Virus record (IMG/VR): IMGVR_UViG_3300042471_001276 | Location: 1 to 64,000 of that record | Strand: one strand, 5' to 3' | Source: a virus | Length of the DNA stretch: 64,000 bases | In this document: in pieces, positions 52,025-60,314 of the stretch | How positions within the stretch are numbered: position 1 is the stretch's first letter | How the letters are laid out: each line of letters opens with the position of its first letter | Translations under genes and position numbers: made by a program | The notes under the pieces: generated by a model | Seen by the model: only the letters and a program-made list of their open reading frames with translations | Databases searched by the model: none | Told to the model about the DNA's origin: nothing

Positions 52025-53127
52025 TTCTTTTGAGAAAAAAACCTTATGATTATTTAATAGTCGGGGCTGGAGTATTTGGTTCCGTCTGTGCTTACGAACT
52101 CAATAAAAGAGGTAAGAAGTGTATTGTCATCGATAAACGAAATGTTATCGGTGGCAATTGTTACACAGAAAACGTTGATGGAATTCACGTACACAAATAC
52201 GGTGCTCACATATTCCATACAAACGACAAATACCTTTGGGACTACGTAAATCAATTTGCGGAGTTCAGACAATATACCCACAACGTAATTGCAAACTACA
52301 AAGGGGAAATGTATACACTTCCCTTCAACATGTGGACATTCAATCAACTTTGGGATGTTAATGAGCCTGAGAAGGCCAAACAAATTCTTGAGGGCCAAAC
52401 ATTTTCAGGTACACCATCAAATTTAGAGGAACAAGCAATATCCATGGTTGGTAAAGATATCTATGAGAAGTTAATCAAAGGATATACAGAAAAACAATGG
52501 AACAAATTGTGTTCAGAGTTACCCGCATCAATCATCAAAAGACTCCCAGTAAGATTTACGTGGGATAGCAATTATTTCAATGACAAGTATACTGGGATGC
52601 CAATAGGTGGTTACACCCAAATATTTGAAAAAATGTTAGAGGATACCAATGTAATGTTGAATGCTGATTATTTTAAAGATAGAGAATTTTACGATTCTTT
52701 GGCTGAAAAAGTAATATACACGGGACCTATAGATAAATTTTTTGATTACAAACACGGAGAGTTAGATTACAGAAGTTTGACTTGGGAAACTAAAAAATTA
52801 GACAAAGATAATTTCCAAGGAGTTCCTGTAGTAAATTATACTGACTCTGAAACCCCATTCACACGTATTTTGGAACACAAATGGTTTGACCCTAACAATC
52901 AAAAAGGGACTATTATAAGTTACGAATATCCTGCCGAGTATGATGGTACCAACGAACCTTATTACCCCGTTAGAGACACTAAAAACACCCTTATTTACGA
53001 GAAATACCGTGAGATGACAAAAGAGTTAGACAACTACATTTTTGGAGGTAGATTGGGGTCTTATTCCTACTTCGATATGCATCAAGTAATAGCTCAAGCG
53101 TTAAAAACTGTAAAAGATATCGTTTAA
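52021..53127 (+). CDS. glf: UDP-galactopyranose mutase
   Basis: 368 aa, normal length. FAD-binding GAGVFG (residues 15-20), 'VIDKRNVIGGNCYTE', 'HKYGAHIFHTND' and 'YTEKQWNKL' are Glf signatures. Converts UDP-Galp to UDP-Galf, the donor of galactofuranose. With the two GT2 enzymes upstream it points to a galactofuranose-containing glycan made during infection, on fibres, on the cell surface or on other targets. Confidence 0.92.
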   Translation: MILLRKKPYDYLIVGAGVFGSVCAYELNKRGKKCIVIDKRNVIGGNCYTENVDGIHVHKYGAHIFHTNDKYLWDYVNQFAEFRQYTHNVIANYKGEMYTLPFNMWTFNQLWDVNEPEKAKQILEGQTFSGTPSNLEEQAISMVGKDIYEKLIKGYTEKQWNKLCSELPASIIKRLPVRFTWDSNYFNDKYTGMPIGGYTQIFEKMLEDTNVMLNADYFKDREFYDSLAEKVIYTGPIDKFFDYKHGELDYRSLTWETKKLDKDNFQGVPVVNYTDSETPFTRILEHKWFDPNNQKGTIISYEYPAEYDGTNEPYYPVRDTKNTLIYEKYREMTKELDNYIFGGRLGSYSYFDMHQVIAQALKTVKDIV

Positions 53128-53130
53128 TGA

Positions 53131-53137
53131 TATTTAT
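53131..53137 (+). promoter_or_regulatory. Late-type TATTTAT element, 5 nt before ATG
   Basis: TATTTAT-ACTTG-ATG; supports ATG 53143 over a TTG at 53140. Confidence 0.5.
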
Positions 53138-53142
53138 ACTTG

Positions 53143-54123
53143 ATGAAAGTATGTATTAAAAATTCAAAGACTGAAATAACAGAAGAACAATTAGAAGTTA
53201 TATCTTCATTTGTTAAATTCCTACAAAGCCAAGTTCCGTTATCTTCTGATATTCAGGTTGTTTTAACCAATAATCAAAAGACAACAGGAACAACAGGTAT
53301 AAGAATGCCTGGCAGTAAAATCTACGTCCTTACAAAAGGAAGAATGTTGGTTGACATTCTAAGAACTCTATCACATGAATGGGTCCACGAATTCCAACAT
53401 CAAAAGTTAGGGTTAGATGATAATGCCAAAATCCAAAACATCGGCGGGCCCGAAGAAAACATGTGTAATATCTTATCAGGAATATTCATTAAGAAATTCG
53501 ACAAACAAAACCCTGATTACAAAACAACAATCTACGAACAAAAAATACTTAATGAGTTATCGCCAAACTCAAGCGGAGTCAGTGATGTTTTATCGTTACT
53601 ATCTAAAAAACCTGAACTTGTTAAACAATTAGGATTTAGAAGTTTAGACGCTGTTCAATATTTTATTGATGGAGCCAGTTATGATGACTTTGATGAATTA
53701 AAAGATGATATTGAAAAGTTTTTGAAAGAAAAAGAACAATACTTTGAAAAGGAAATGGATGAAATACAAAGAGCGGTTCAAGAACTATCAAGAGACGAAG
53801 GGTTAGATATTTCGGTTAAAGATGTTGTTGAATCTTTTAGAAATTCAAATGAAGTCACACTTACTGATGACATATGGTCAAAGTTAGAAAACACAGAATC
53901 CAATCAAGTCAAAAAAGGAGAAATGAAAAAGGTTGTTGAAATTGCAAAAAAATACGACAAGACATCTCCTTACATATTAAAAAAATCATTACTTAAAGAT
54001 GATTATGAGAGGCCTCTTATCCTTAAGTTTGGGGACAGATATCATCTTGTTGCTGGTAATACAAGACTATGTACTGCATCTGCAATGGGAATGAAACCGC
54101 AAGTACTTATTGCGGAAATATAA
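53143..54123 (+). CDS. HExxH metallopeptidase fused to ParB/Srx-like domain
   Basis: 326 aa. Residues 10-25 ('TEITEEQLEVISSFV') resemble the (I/L)xE leader. 'LSHEWVHEFQHQ' gives H78, E79, H82, with a downstream Glu in 'PEENMCNIL' as possible ligand. The C-terminus (about 270-326) 'LLKDDYERPLILKFGDRYHLVAGNTRLCTASAMG' (quoted in parts) is a ParB/sulfiredoxin-like fold with the GNTR motif. I know of no such fusion. Late promoter. Confidence 0.7.
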   Translation: MKVCIKNSKTEITEEQLEVISSFVKFLQSQVPLSSDIQVVLTNNQKTTGTTGIRMPGSKIYVLTKGRMLVDILRTLSHEWVHEFQHQKLGLDDNAKIQNIGGPEENMCNILSGIFIKKFDKQNPDYKTTIYEQKILNELSPNSSGVSDVLSLLSKKPELVKQLGFRSLDAVQYFIDGASYDDFDELKDDIEKFLKEKEQYFEKEMDEIQRAVQELSRDEGLDISVKDVVESFRNSNEVTLTDDIWSKLENTESNQVKKGEMKKVVEIAKKYDKTSPYILKKSLLKDDYERPLILKFGDRYHLVAGNTRLCTASAMGMKPQVLIAEI

Positions 54124-54128
54124 TCTTT

Positions 54129-54326
54129 ATGGACAAACAAAATAGAATCAACGGAATATACATTCCACTAAAAGTTGGGGATATTATCTACACAGGAAGA
54201 TTTAAAAACAAAAAAACAACAGTTAAAACAATTGGTGTGGATGAATACGGTATGCCAACTATCAATGGTAAACGAGCATTTACCTTTAGAATTCTTCCAT
54301 CAACTCCTCCAAAACCTTCAAAATAA
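54129..54326 (+). CDS. Small SH3-like hypothetical protein
   Basis: 65 aa from ATG 54129. 'KVGDIIYTGRFKNKKTTVKTIG' looks like a small beta-barrel; common in related phages from memory. Function unknown. Confidence 0.6.
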   Translation: MDKQNRINGIYIPLKVGDIIYTGRFKNKKTTVKTIGVDEYGMPTINGKRAFTFRILPSTPPKPSK

Positions 54327-54358
54327 TTCCAATTCTTTTTTTATCGAAAAAAATAATT

Positions 54359-54366
54359 TATATTTG
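54359..54366 (+). promoter_or_regulatory. Host-type -7 element TATATTTG
   Basis: 17 nt before ATG 54384. Confidence 0.5.
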
Positions 54367-54383
54367 CGTAAAATTATGATACG

Positions 54384-54794
54384 ATGAGAATAGGGATTAC
54401 CGCAAGTTGTTTTGATTTATTACATGCTGGACACATATTGATGTTAAAAGAAGCTAAATCAGTTTGTGACCATCTTATTGTTGCGTTACAGGTTGACCCA
54501 ACAATCGATAGACCAAACAAAAATAAACCAATACAATCTTTTTATGAAAGATGGGTACAAGTATCTGCGGTCAAATATGTGGACGAGATAATACCGTATA
54601 TCACCGAAAGTGAATTACTAACTATTCTACAAAACTATGATATAGATGTTAGAATTTTAGGAGAAGAATATGAAACGAAACCATTCACAGGGAATAACTT
54701 GGACATGGATTATTACTTCAACAAAAGAACACACGAATATAGTTCAACTGAATTAAAAAAAAGAATAATTAATGGAACATCAGAGCTCAAATAA
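54384..54794 (+). CDS. Cytidylyltransferase-like protein (TagD/GCT type)
   Basis: 136 aa. 'ITASCFDLLHAGHILML' (HAGH at residues 14-17) and 'YSSTELKKRI' near the C-terminus are the HxGH nucleotidyltransferase motifs; length and layout fit glycerol-3-phosphate cytidylyltransferase or a sugar-phosphate relative. 'ERWVQVSAVKYVDEIIPY' is the family linker. Would make CDP- or ADP-activated precursors for glycans. Confidence 0.8.
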   Translation: MRIGITASCFDLLHAGHILMLKEAKSVCDHLIVALQVDPTIDRPNKNKPIQSFYERWVQVSAVKYVDEIIPYITESELLTILQNYDIDVRILGEEYETKPFTGNNLDMDYYFNKRTHEYSSTELKKRIINGTSELK

Positions 54795-55167
54795 AAATAA
54801 GTCAAAGAACGGAACCGCTTTCGAGAAGGAATTCACCGACGCAACGGGGATTACAAAAATACGAAAAAAAGACAAACCAAGGTTCAAAAACTCTCACGGG
54901 TTATCACAAATCGTAGATTTTGATTTTATTACTACAATTGATGAGATTATGGTATGTGTCGACGTTTCGACTACTTTTAGAAGTGACAGATTGAAACAGA
55001 AATCATATAACGCATTGATGATGAAACAGAACATCAAACAAGAATGTAAGTTTTATATGGTGGTTAGGTCTTTAACTGAAAAAGGTAAGACCAAGAAACC
55101 TGTGTTGATTGAAGGTATTGATGGTGTTATGGAGATTGGGGATTTCCTTAAACTATTAACTAAATAA
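54772..55167 (+). CDS. Nuclease-like protein (possible PD-(D/E)xK fold)
   Basis: 131 aa, very basic. 'GTAFEKEF', 'VDFDFIT' and 'VCVDVSTTFRSDRLKQKSYNAL' resemble the strand-helix order of restriction-endonuclease-fold proteins (E...D...(D/E)xT), but the usual ExK lysine is not seen. Overlaps the previous gene by 23 nt. Confidence 0.45.
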   Translation: MEHQSSNKNKSKNGTAFEKEFTDATGITKIRKKDKPRFKNSHGLSQIVDFDFITTIDEIMVCVDVSTTFRSDRLKQKSYNALMMKQNIKQECKFYMVVRSLTEKGKTKKPVLIEGIDGVMEIGDFLKLLTK

Positions 55168-55815
55168 TTATTTATTTTCCTTGAACTCATAGAAGAAATT
55201 ATCTTCATCACCTGCCGACCACTTAGTACCTTTCTCACAAATAAACTCTTTGGTTGAAACTTTGAAATCAGGTTTGTTAACTCCAAAAGGTGTTAGAGAT
55301 TGGTCAAAGAACAAGATTCTATTATTGGGTTGGGCGGCGAATTGTCCGTTGTCCAACTTGATAATATTAAATGACTTATGTTCGTTAGGGGTTTCAGACA
55401 AAGATATGTTTATTTCATTTGGTTCCGAACTACATGAATCGATTGTGAACATGTATTGTCCTTTGTGGTATTTTCTATCCTTCATGTAGACCATAACGTC
55501 TAACTTAGATAATGTTTTCTTTTCGATTACTGAAATATTATAAGAAAAGGCATCCCAAATTTCCAAAAAATCTAATGGTAATTGTTCCTCATCATTTATT
55601 TCTGTTTTCCAAACATATGCTGAGATTGGTAATTTATCATACAATGCCCCATAGTTTGTTAGTAAAGATTCAATATAAAGGGCTTTACCTTTAACTGATT
55701 TTATACTAATCCAATAACAAGGTTCAAACTCACCGTGACCTTTCTGTAAATCATACAGATATTCTTTTTTAATATAACATTGTACTGGGGGTAAATTAGC
55801 AACTAAATAACTCAT
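55168..55815 (-). CDS. Conserved phage hypothetical protein
   Basis: 215 aa. 'YLVANLPPVQCYIKKEYLYDLQKGHGEFEPC' N-terminus looks conserved among large phages from memory. Beta-rich. Abuts the plus-strand gene. Has a TATTTAT 4 nt before ATG. Confidence 0.7.
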   Translation of the reverse strand: MSYLVANLPPVQCYIKKEYLYDLQKGHGEFEPCYWISIKSVKGKALYIESLLTNYGALYDKLPISAYVWKTEINDEEQLPLDFLEIWDAFSYNISVIEKKTLSKLDVMVYMKDRKYHKGQYMFTIDSCSSEPNEINISLSETPNEHKSFNIIKLDNGQFAAQPNNRILFFDQSLTPFGVNKPDFKVSTKEFICEKGTKWSAGDEDNFFYEFKENK

Positions 55816-55819
55816 ACCT

Positions 55820-55826
55820 ATAAATA
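55820..55826 (-). promoter_or_regulatory. Late-type TATTTAT element, 4 nt before ATG
   Basis: TATTTAT-AGGT-ATG on the minus strand. Confidence 0.5.
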
Positions 55827-55827
55827 C

Positions 55828-56091
55828 TTATTCAATTTCTTTAATCTCAAGTTTATAGGTATTTTTAAACCAAGCAGCAACAACTGTAAGTAATACGTTA
55901 TCAATATATCCTTTACCGAACTTCTTATACAACGTATATTTTGCTTCATCAGACACAAACATAACGCCTGTCTTAATATCAAATAAAAAGAATGCGTTGG
56001 CCCAAGTTTGCTCCTCTCTCGAATAATCCATATACGGGAAACCAAACTTATCATCGATGAACTTAACGATATGTTTTTCAATTGTTGTCAT
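55828..56091 (-). CDS. Small hypothetical protein
   Basis: 87 aa. 'IEKHIVKFIDDKFGFPYMDY' start, then mixed alpha/beta. Host-type TATATTTG 4 nt before ATG. Same overall look as the small minus-strand proteins at 61 kb. Function unknown. Confidence 0.65.
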   Translation of the reverse strand: MTTIEKHIVKFIDDKFGFPYMDYSREEQTWANAFFLFDIKTGVMFVSDEAKYTLYKKFGKGYIDNVLLTVVAAWFKNTYKLEIKEIE

Positions 56092-56095
56092 AAGA

Positions 56096-56103
56096 CAAAT
56101 ATA
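56096..56103 (-). promoter_or_regulatory. Host-type -7 element TATATTTG, 4 nt before ATG
   Basis: TATATTTG-TCTT-ATG on the minus strand. Confidence 0.5.
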
Positions 56104-56126
56104 AGAAAAAATAAGGGTGGGGTAAA

Positions 56127-56447
56127 TTACATATCAGAATCTGTAACAGAAAGGGAAAACTTATCAGAGAACTTTTCCTGAAAGTACCTGGTAAACAACT
56201 CATTTGTCGTCTTATAAGATATTGGCATCATATTCATAAAAGACCAATAATAACTTCTCTGAATTAAAAATCCGTAATCGTTGTATTGTATGATAGGATT
56301 ACCTTCTGAAGTAACCCACTCAACATCATCCTCATGTGTTTGCCACCATGGTTTATCTCTATAAGTTAACTCAGAGAACTTATCATCCACTATTCTTTTG
56401 AATAACTTATACAGCCTCTCTTGGTCTATTTCATATGTTTGTCCCAT
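56127..56447 (-). CDS. Small hypothetical protein with leader-like helix
   Basis: 106 aa. 'YEIDQERLYKLFKRIVDDKF' N-terminal helix is of the leader type. The rest is aromatic-rich, no motif. TATTTAT 5 nt before ATG. Confidence 0.65.
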   Translation of the reverse strand: MGQTYEIDQERLYKLFKRIVDDKFSELTYRDKPWWQTHEDDVEWVTSEGNPIIQYNDYGFLIQRSYYWSFMNMMPISYKTTNELFTRYFQEKFSDKFSLSVTDSDM

Positions 56448-56452
56448 AATCT

Positions 56453-56459
56453 ATAAATA
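56453..56459 (-). promoter_or_regulatory. Late-type TATTTAT element, 5 nt before ATG
   Basis: TATTTAT-AGATT-ATG on the minus strand. Confidence 0.5.
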
Positions 56460-56476
56460 GTTTAAGGTAAACATTA

Positions 56477-56483
56477 TATTTAT
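56477..56483 (+). promoter_or_regulatory. Late-type TATTTAT element, 4 nt before ATG
   Basis: TATTTAT-CAAT-ATG on the plus strand, divergent from the one at 56453. Confidence 0.5.
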
Positions 56484-56487
56484 CAAT

Positions 56488-57396
56488 ATGAAATACGAGA
56501 TACCTGAAGAGCGTTTATTGGGACTTATAGACAAATACATGGAAATTACTTATCCCAATTCTGTTAAAGTTCAACTTGCACCTCCTGGTGGAAACGTCAG
56601 TATAACTTCATTGTTTAAGAATTTAGAAGATGCTGAGAACGGAACCGCAGATGAACATGACGTTCTTATTCACAAGATGGATGCTTACGGTATGTCCAAT
56701 ATCAATATCAACAAAGAGTTTGCAATTTCGGTTAAAGCCATGTTTGGTGGTATCAAAAACGTTAAAGGTTTATTAGAGAAATGGTTTGATAACAAACCTA
56801 TAGACGTGGACCTTTTGGGTTCTAACAAACAAGAACAGAACGAGGGGGAGATAACCGAAAGATGTTGGAAAGGATATACTCAAAAAGGAATGAAGACAAT
56901 GTTTGGTAAAAGATATCCAAACTGTGTTAAGATAAAGAAGAAGAGTGTAAATGAATCCAAGATGATGGATTATTTAAAACAATTTTTATCAGGGGAATTT
57001 CTCGACAAATATAAAGAAGAAAAAGGGAGAAAAGAGTTCCAAAGGATGGTTGACATGGTATACAAAATAACCGCCAAAAATAATCCAATAGAAGGAATGG
57101 TCGGGGTTCTTGTTGGTAACATTGATAAAAGCATGTGGGGACAAAGTTTCAATGACCCAAATAGTGTTGGTGCAAGATGGGATTTTACTGTGATTCTTAG
57201 ACCATTATTTACAAATTACAATCCAAATAACGAAAGTGACTATGGTGAAAGAGTGCTGAATTTTGAAAAAGAGTTTAATGAAAATGCAAGGGGAATGGGA
57301 TTTGAACTTATATCACCAATACAACATGAAAGAGTAAAAAGTTATAGGGTTAAATTTGAATGGTCTTCCCGTTTGGATGTTAATCCTATTGATTAA
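56488..57396 (+). CDS. Virion-type protein with leader helix and CWKGYTQKG motif
   Basis: 302 aa. Leader-type N-terminus 'YEIPEERLLGLIDKYM'. In the middle (about 125-150) 'RCWKGYTQKGMKTMFGKRYPNC' is, in parts (CWKGYTQKG, GKRYPNC), a motif I associate with T4-like phage proteins of unknown role. A second leader-like stretch begins near residue 154 ('VNESKMMDYLKQFL'), so the protein may be two tagged units joined. Late promoter, then a terminator. Confidence 0.65.
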   Translation: MKYEIPEERLLGLIDKYMEITYPNSVKVQLAPPGGNVSITSLFKNLEDAENGTADEHDVLIHKMDAYGMSNININKEFAISVKAMFGGIKNVKGLLEKWFDNKPIDVDLLGSNKQEQNEGEITERCWKGYTQKGMKTMFGKRYPNCVKIKKKSVNESKMMDYLKQFLSGEFLDKYKEEKGRKEFQRMVDMVYKITAKNNPIEGMVGVLVGNIDKSMWGQSFNDPNSVGARWDFTVILRPLFTNYNPNNESDYGERVLNFEKEFNENARGMGFELISPIQHERVKSYRVKFEWSSRLDVNPID

Positions 57397-57398
57397 AT

Positions 57399-57425
57399 AA
57401 ACCCTCACTTAACGGTGGGGGTTTT
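57399..57425 (+). terminator. Intrinsic terminator
   Basis: AAACCCTCAC...GGTGGGGGTTTT; near copy of the one at 57859. Confidence 0.8.
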
Positions 57426-57426
57426 A

Positions 57427-57433
57427 TATTTAT
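57427..57433 (+). promoter_or_regulatory. Late-type TATTTAT element upstream of 57476 gene
   Basis: Directly after the terminator; 42 nt to ATG, longer than usual. Confidence 0.3.
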
Positions 57434-57475
57434 AATAAAACAAATTATAATAAATCAAAAAAATAAAGAATAATT

Positions 57476-57853
57476 ATGTGGAACGTAAACGTAACAATTA
57501 AGAATAATACCGATTATACAATTACTACGGTAAATAACTATTCACCTCAAGAGGTGATACAACCTGACGGTGGTGAATTCAGTTGGAACACAACTGAACC
57601 AAACAATTCAACATCAATTAGATTTTGGAAAGTACCTAGTCAATGGTACATGCAGGGTGGAGTAAGTTTTGGACCTGAAGCGGGTGTTTATGTTGACAGA
57701 GGATGGATGGCAGACAATGACCAAACAATCTCTATGACGGCAGTTGCGAATGGTAAGTCATGGACTCAAACGGCAAACGGTGGTGAAACATTATTGGCGT
57801 GGAATGAATTTGAATCAGGTGGTGACATATCACTAACCTTCGACAAACAATAA
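57476..57853 (+). CDS. Small beta-rich protein
   Basis: 125 aa, no signal peptide, almost all beta: alternating Thr/Asn/Val strands with conserved Trp and Gly ('RFWKVPSQWYMQGGVSFGPEAGVY'). Looks like a compact beta-sandwich such as a lectin or an aegerolysin-like fold, but I cannot assign it. Flanked by terminators on both sides, so a single-gene transcript. Confidence 0.65.
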   Translation: MWNVNVTIKNNTDYTITTVNNYSPQEVIQPDGGEFSWNTTEPNNSTSIRFWKVPSQWYMQGGVSFGPEAGVYVDRGWMADNDQTISMTAVANGKSWTQTANGGETLLAWNEFESGGDISLTFDKQ

Positions 57854-57858
57854 ATTAG

Positions 57859-57886
57859 AACCCTCACATAACGGTGAGGGTTTTTT
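57859..57886 (+). terminator. Intrinsic terminator
   Basis: AACCCTCAC-ATAAC-GGTGAGGGTT then T6. Confidence 0.88.
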
Positions 57887-57924
57887 ATTGATTAAATCTT
57901 ATTCATTTTTTATATTTAAAAAAC

Positions 57925-58893
57925 ATGAAAGATTTGATTTTTATTACTGCATATTGCCCAACAACTGAACAGGTTGAGAGATTGGAAAAATGTCTTGATT
58001 CTGTTATTAAAACAGGACACCATATTTTACTAATATCACATACTCATATTCCAATTCACATTCAACAAAAATGTCAGTATTACTTTTATGATTATCTAAA
58101 CGAAACCTCAGATGATTATAATTTATTTGGGTTTAATAATTATACCTCAAATGATTTTATTATTCAATCAAAGTTTTTTCAAAAGAGTTTTTATGGGTTC
58201 GCAATTTATAGAATGTTCTCAATTGCTAGTCAAATTGCAATAAACTTCGGATATAAAAAATTACATCATATAGAATACGATTGTGAATTATTAGACAAAA
58301 CTATAATTGATGAAAATAGTTCACTTTTAGAAAGTTATGATTCAGTATTATATACTAATGATGGAACTCCTGATGGATTTCTTTTTGGTTCATTAAAATC
58401 TTTCAAAGTTGATTCTTTACCTGAATTTTTCAAAACTTATAACAAAGATTTTATTGAGAATGAAATGAAAAAGATTGAACCAACTCATTTAGAGTTTTTA
58501 ACGAAAAAACTTTTCATAAATTCAGGTAATGTTTTATTTAAGAATGACAACGATTTATGTAAACAAGGATTCAGTAAAGGTCCCAAATTTTATGCCATAG
58601 GAGTACACTATACTTTATATTACAACCCGATTAATAATATGATAAACATTTTTTATCTGTCTATGAAATCACATGAAGAAAATATTGTAATTATAGTGAA
58701 TCATGATAAAATTGTTCGATTCAAAGCATTACCAAACCAATGGCATATTCAAAGATTGGGACTACTTGACGAAGTATATAATGTTAGAATAGACAACTCA
58801 AAACAATGTTTATATGAAAAATCTTTCGATGAAGAATTCAAAAAAGTGTTCATAAATAAATCTTACATCACTTATTATGAAAAAAATAATTAA
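57925..58893 (+). CDS. Glycosyltransferase-like protein
   Basis: 322 aa. 'DLIFITAYCPTTEQVERLEKCLDSV' at the start and 'IEYDCELLD' (residue about 115) resemble a GT-A fold with an atypical DxE/ExD site; 'TNDGTPDGFLFGS' follows. Hydrophobic and aromatic, AT-rich. First of a four-gene overlapping cassette (GT-like, BKACE, NeuD-like, DegT-like). Confidence 0.5.
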   Translation: MKDLIFITAYCPTTEQVERLEKCLDSVIKTGHHILLISHTHIPIHIQQKCQYYFYDYLNETSDDYNLFGFNNYTSNDFIIQSKFFQKSFYGFAIYRMFSIASQIAINFGYKKLHHIEYDCELLDKTIIDENSSLLESYDSVLYTNDGTPDGFLFGSLKSFKVDSLPEFFKTYNKDFIENEMKKIEPTHLEFLTKKLFINSGNVLFKNDNDLCKQGFSKGPKFYAIGVHYTLYYNPINNMINIFYLSMKSHEENIVIIVNHDKIVRFKALPNQWHIQRLGLLDEVYNVRIDNSKQCLYEKSFDEEFKKVFINKSYITYYEKNN

Positions 58894-59701
58894 TTTCACA
58901 CCTACGGGAACACAAACCACAAGGGACAATTCTTTAGCTCCATTATTGCCAAGTGAAATAATTGAGGAAGTTCATCAAGCAAATGAATTGGGAATTTCAA
59001 TTGTGCACTTACATGCGAGAGATGAAGATACAAATAACACTTACAAGAAAGAAGTATATCAAAAGATTATAGAAGGGATAAAGAAACATTGTCCTGAACT
59101 ATTAATTTGTGTTTCGTTGACGGGAAGAAACTTTCCTGAATTAGAACAAAGGTCAGAGGTATTGCAATTATTACCTGACATGGGTTCATTAACAATGTCA
59201 TCATTAAACTTCCCATCAGGGACATCAATTAACCAACCTGATATGATACTATCTTTAATCAAAGAGATGGATAAGTATGGGGTCCAACCTGAGATAGAAT
59301 GTTTTGACGCAGGCATGTTAAACTACACAAATTACATTATTTCAAAGAACATATTGAAACCACCATATCACATCAATGTTATATTAGGAAACATATACAA
59401 TGGTCAATGTGATTTCGGAACTTTGGCAACAATCAAATCAAACCTACCAACAAATTCATTTACTTGTTTAGGTGGAATAGGTTCCCAACAGATAAAGAGT
59501 ACCACGTATGGGTTATTAGATTTTGATGGAGTTAGAATCGGGCTTGAGGATAATCTATATTACAAAGATAAGGAAAAGACAACAAACATAAAATTATTAA
59601 AACGAGTACATAGAATAATGGATGAATTAGATATGACTCAATATACATCAGACGAATTAAGACAAAAAGGGTATGGGAACAAAATTATTAATAATAGGTA
59701 A
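58877..59701 (+). CDS. BKACE family protein (beta-keto acid cleavage enzyme, DUF849)
   Basis: 274 aa, normal length. 'TPTGTQTTRDNSLAPLLPSEI', H44-x-H46 with R48 in 'IVHLHARDE', 'EIECFDAGM' (E139, E141) and 'GVRIGLEDN' (E224) match the zinc-dependent BKACE family that cleaves beta-keto acids with acetyl-CoA. The actual substrate is unknown. A rare gene for a phage; it sits between a GT-like gene and an acyltransferase (overlaps 17 and 29 nt), so it may act on a sugar or acyl precursor. Confidence 0.85.
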   Translation: MKKIINFTPTGTQTTRDNSLAPLLPSEIIEEVHQANELGISIVHLHARDEDTNNTYKKEVYQKIIEGIKKHCPELLICVSLTGRNFPELEQRSEVLQLLPDMGSLTMSSLNFPSGTSINQPDMILSLIKEMDKYGVQPEIECFDAGMLNYTNYIISKNILKPPYHINVILGNIYNGQCDFGTLATIKSNLPTNSFTCLGGIGSQQIKSTTYGLLDFDGVRIGLEDNLYYKDKEKTTNIKLLKRVHRIMDELDMTQYTSDELRQKGYGNKIINNR

Positions 59702-60314
59702 GGGGGATAATATTATAACCATGGTTTTGGATAATCTATATTCCAATAACATCAAACCCAAAGTTACGGTTTATAATAATCTTAATCTACCAATACTTAA
59801 TTCATTCCAACATGATGATTTCAAAATAGAAATTCTACCTGAGGTTGACATGAATGAATTTGATGTGTGTGTTCTTGGTGTTTACAAACCAAAGTTAAAG
59901 ACTAAGATAATTAAAGAATTTGGACTAACCACAGATAAATTTATCAATGTAATACACGACGGGTTAGACATTTCTAAAATGAGTACAATCGGAAACGGTT
60001 TATTAATTAATTCAAAAGTTTCAATTGCTGCACATACAACAATAGGAAATTTTGTAACAATCAACAGACATGTTTCTATAGGTCATCACACAGTTATTGG
60101 TGACTATTGTTCTATTAATCCTGGTACAAACATTGCTGGCAATGTAAGGATAGGTGAAGGAACAACAATAGGTATGGGGGTAAATATAATAGACGGTATA
60201 AAGATAGGGAAAAATACCATAATAGGTGCGGGTTCTGTAGTAACGAAGGACATTCCTGATAATGTTATTGCTTACGGTTCACCTTGTAAAATAATTAGAG
60301 ACAATGAAGCATAA
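59673..60314 (+). CDS. NeuD/PglD-type sugar O- or N-acyltransferase
   Basis: 213 aa. N-terminal Rossmann-like part ('LLIIGKGDNIITMVLDNL', about 1-80) then a left-handed beta-helix of hexapeptide repeats (about 105-205; for example 'IGNFVTI', 'IGHHTVIG', 'IGKNTIIG'). 'NRHVSIGHHTVIG' carries the catalytic His region. Family acetylates amino sugars or sialic acid. Next to a DegT-type aminotransferase, as in bacillosamine-type pathways. Confidence 0.85.
   Translation: MGTKLLIIGKGDNIITMVLDNLYSNNIKPKVTVYNNLNLPILNSFQHDDFKIEILPEVDMNEFDVCVLGVYKPKLKTKIIKEFGLTTDKFINVIHDGLDISKMSTIGNGLLINSKVSIAAHTTIGNFVTINRHVSIGHHTVIGDYCSINPGTNIAGNVRIGEGTTIGMGVNIIDGIKIGKNTIIGAGSVVTKDIPDNVIAYGSPCKIIRDNEA

Noticed and set aside
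57476-57853. Pore-forming toxin (aegerolysin) call
   Set aside because: Only a general beta-rich look supports it; no family signature could be verified by eye.
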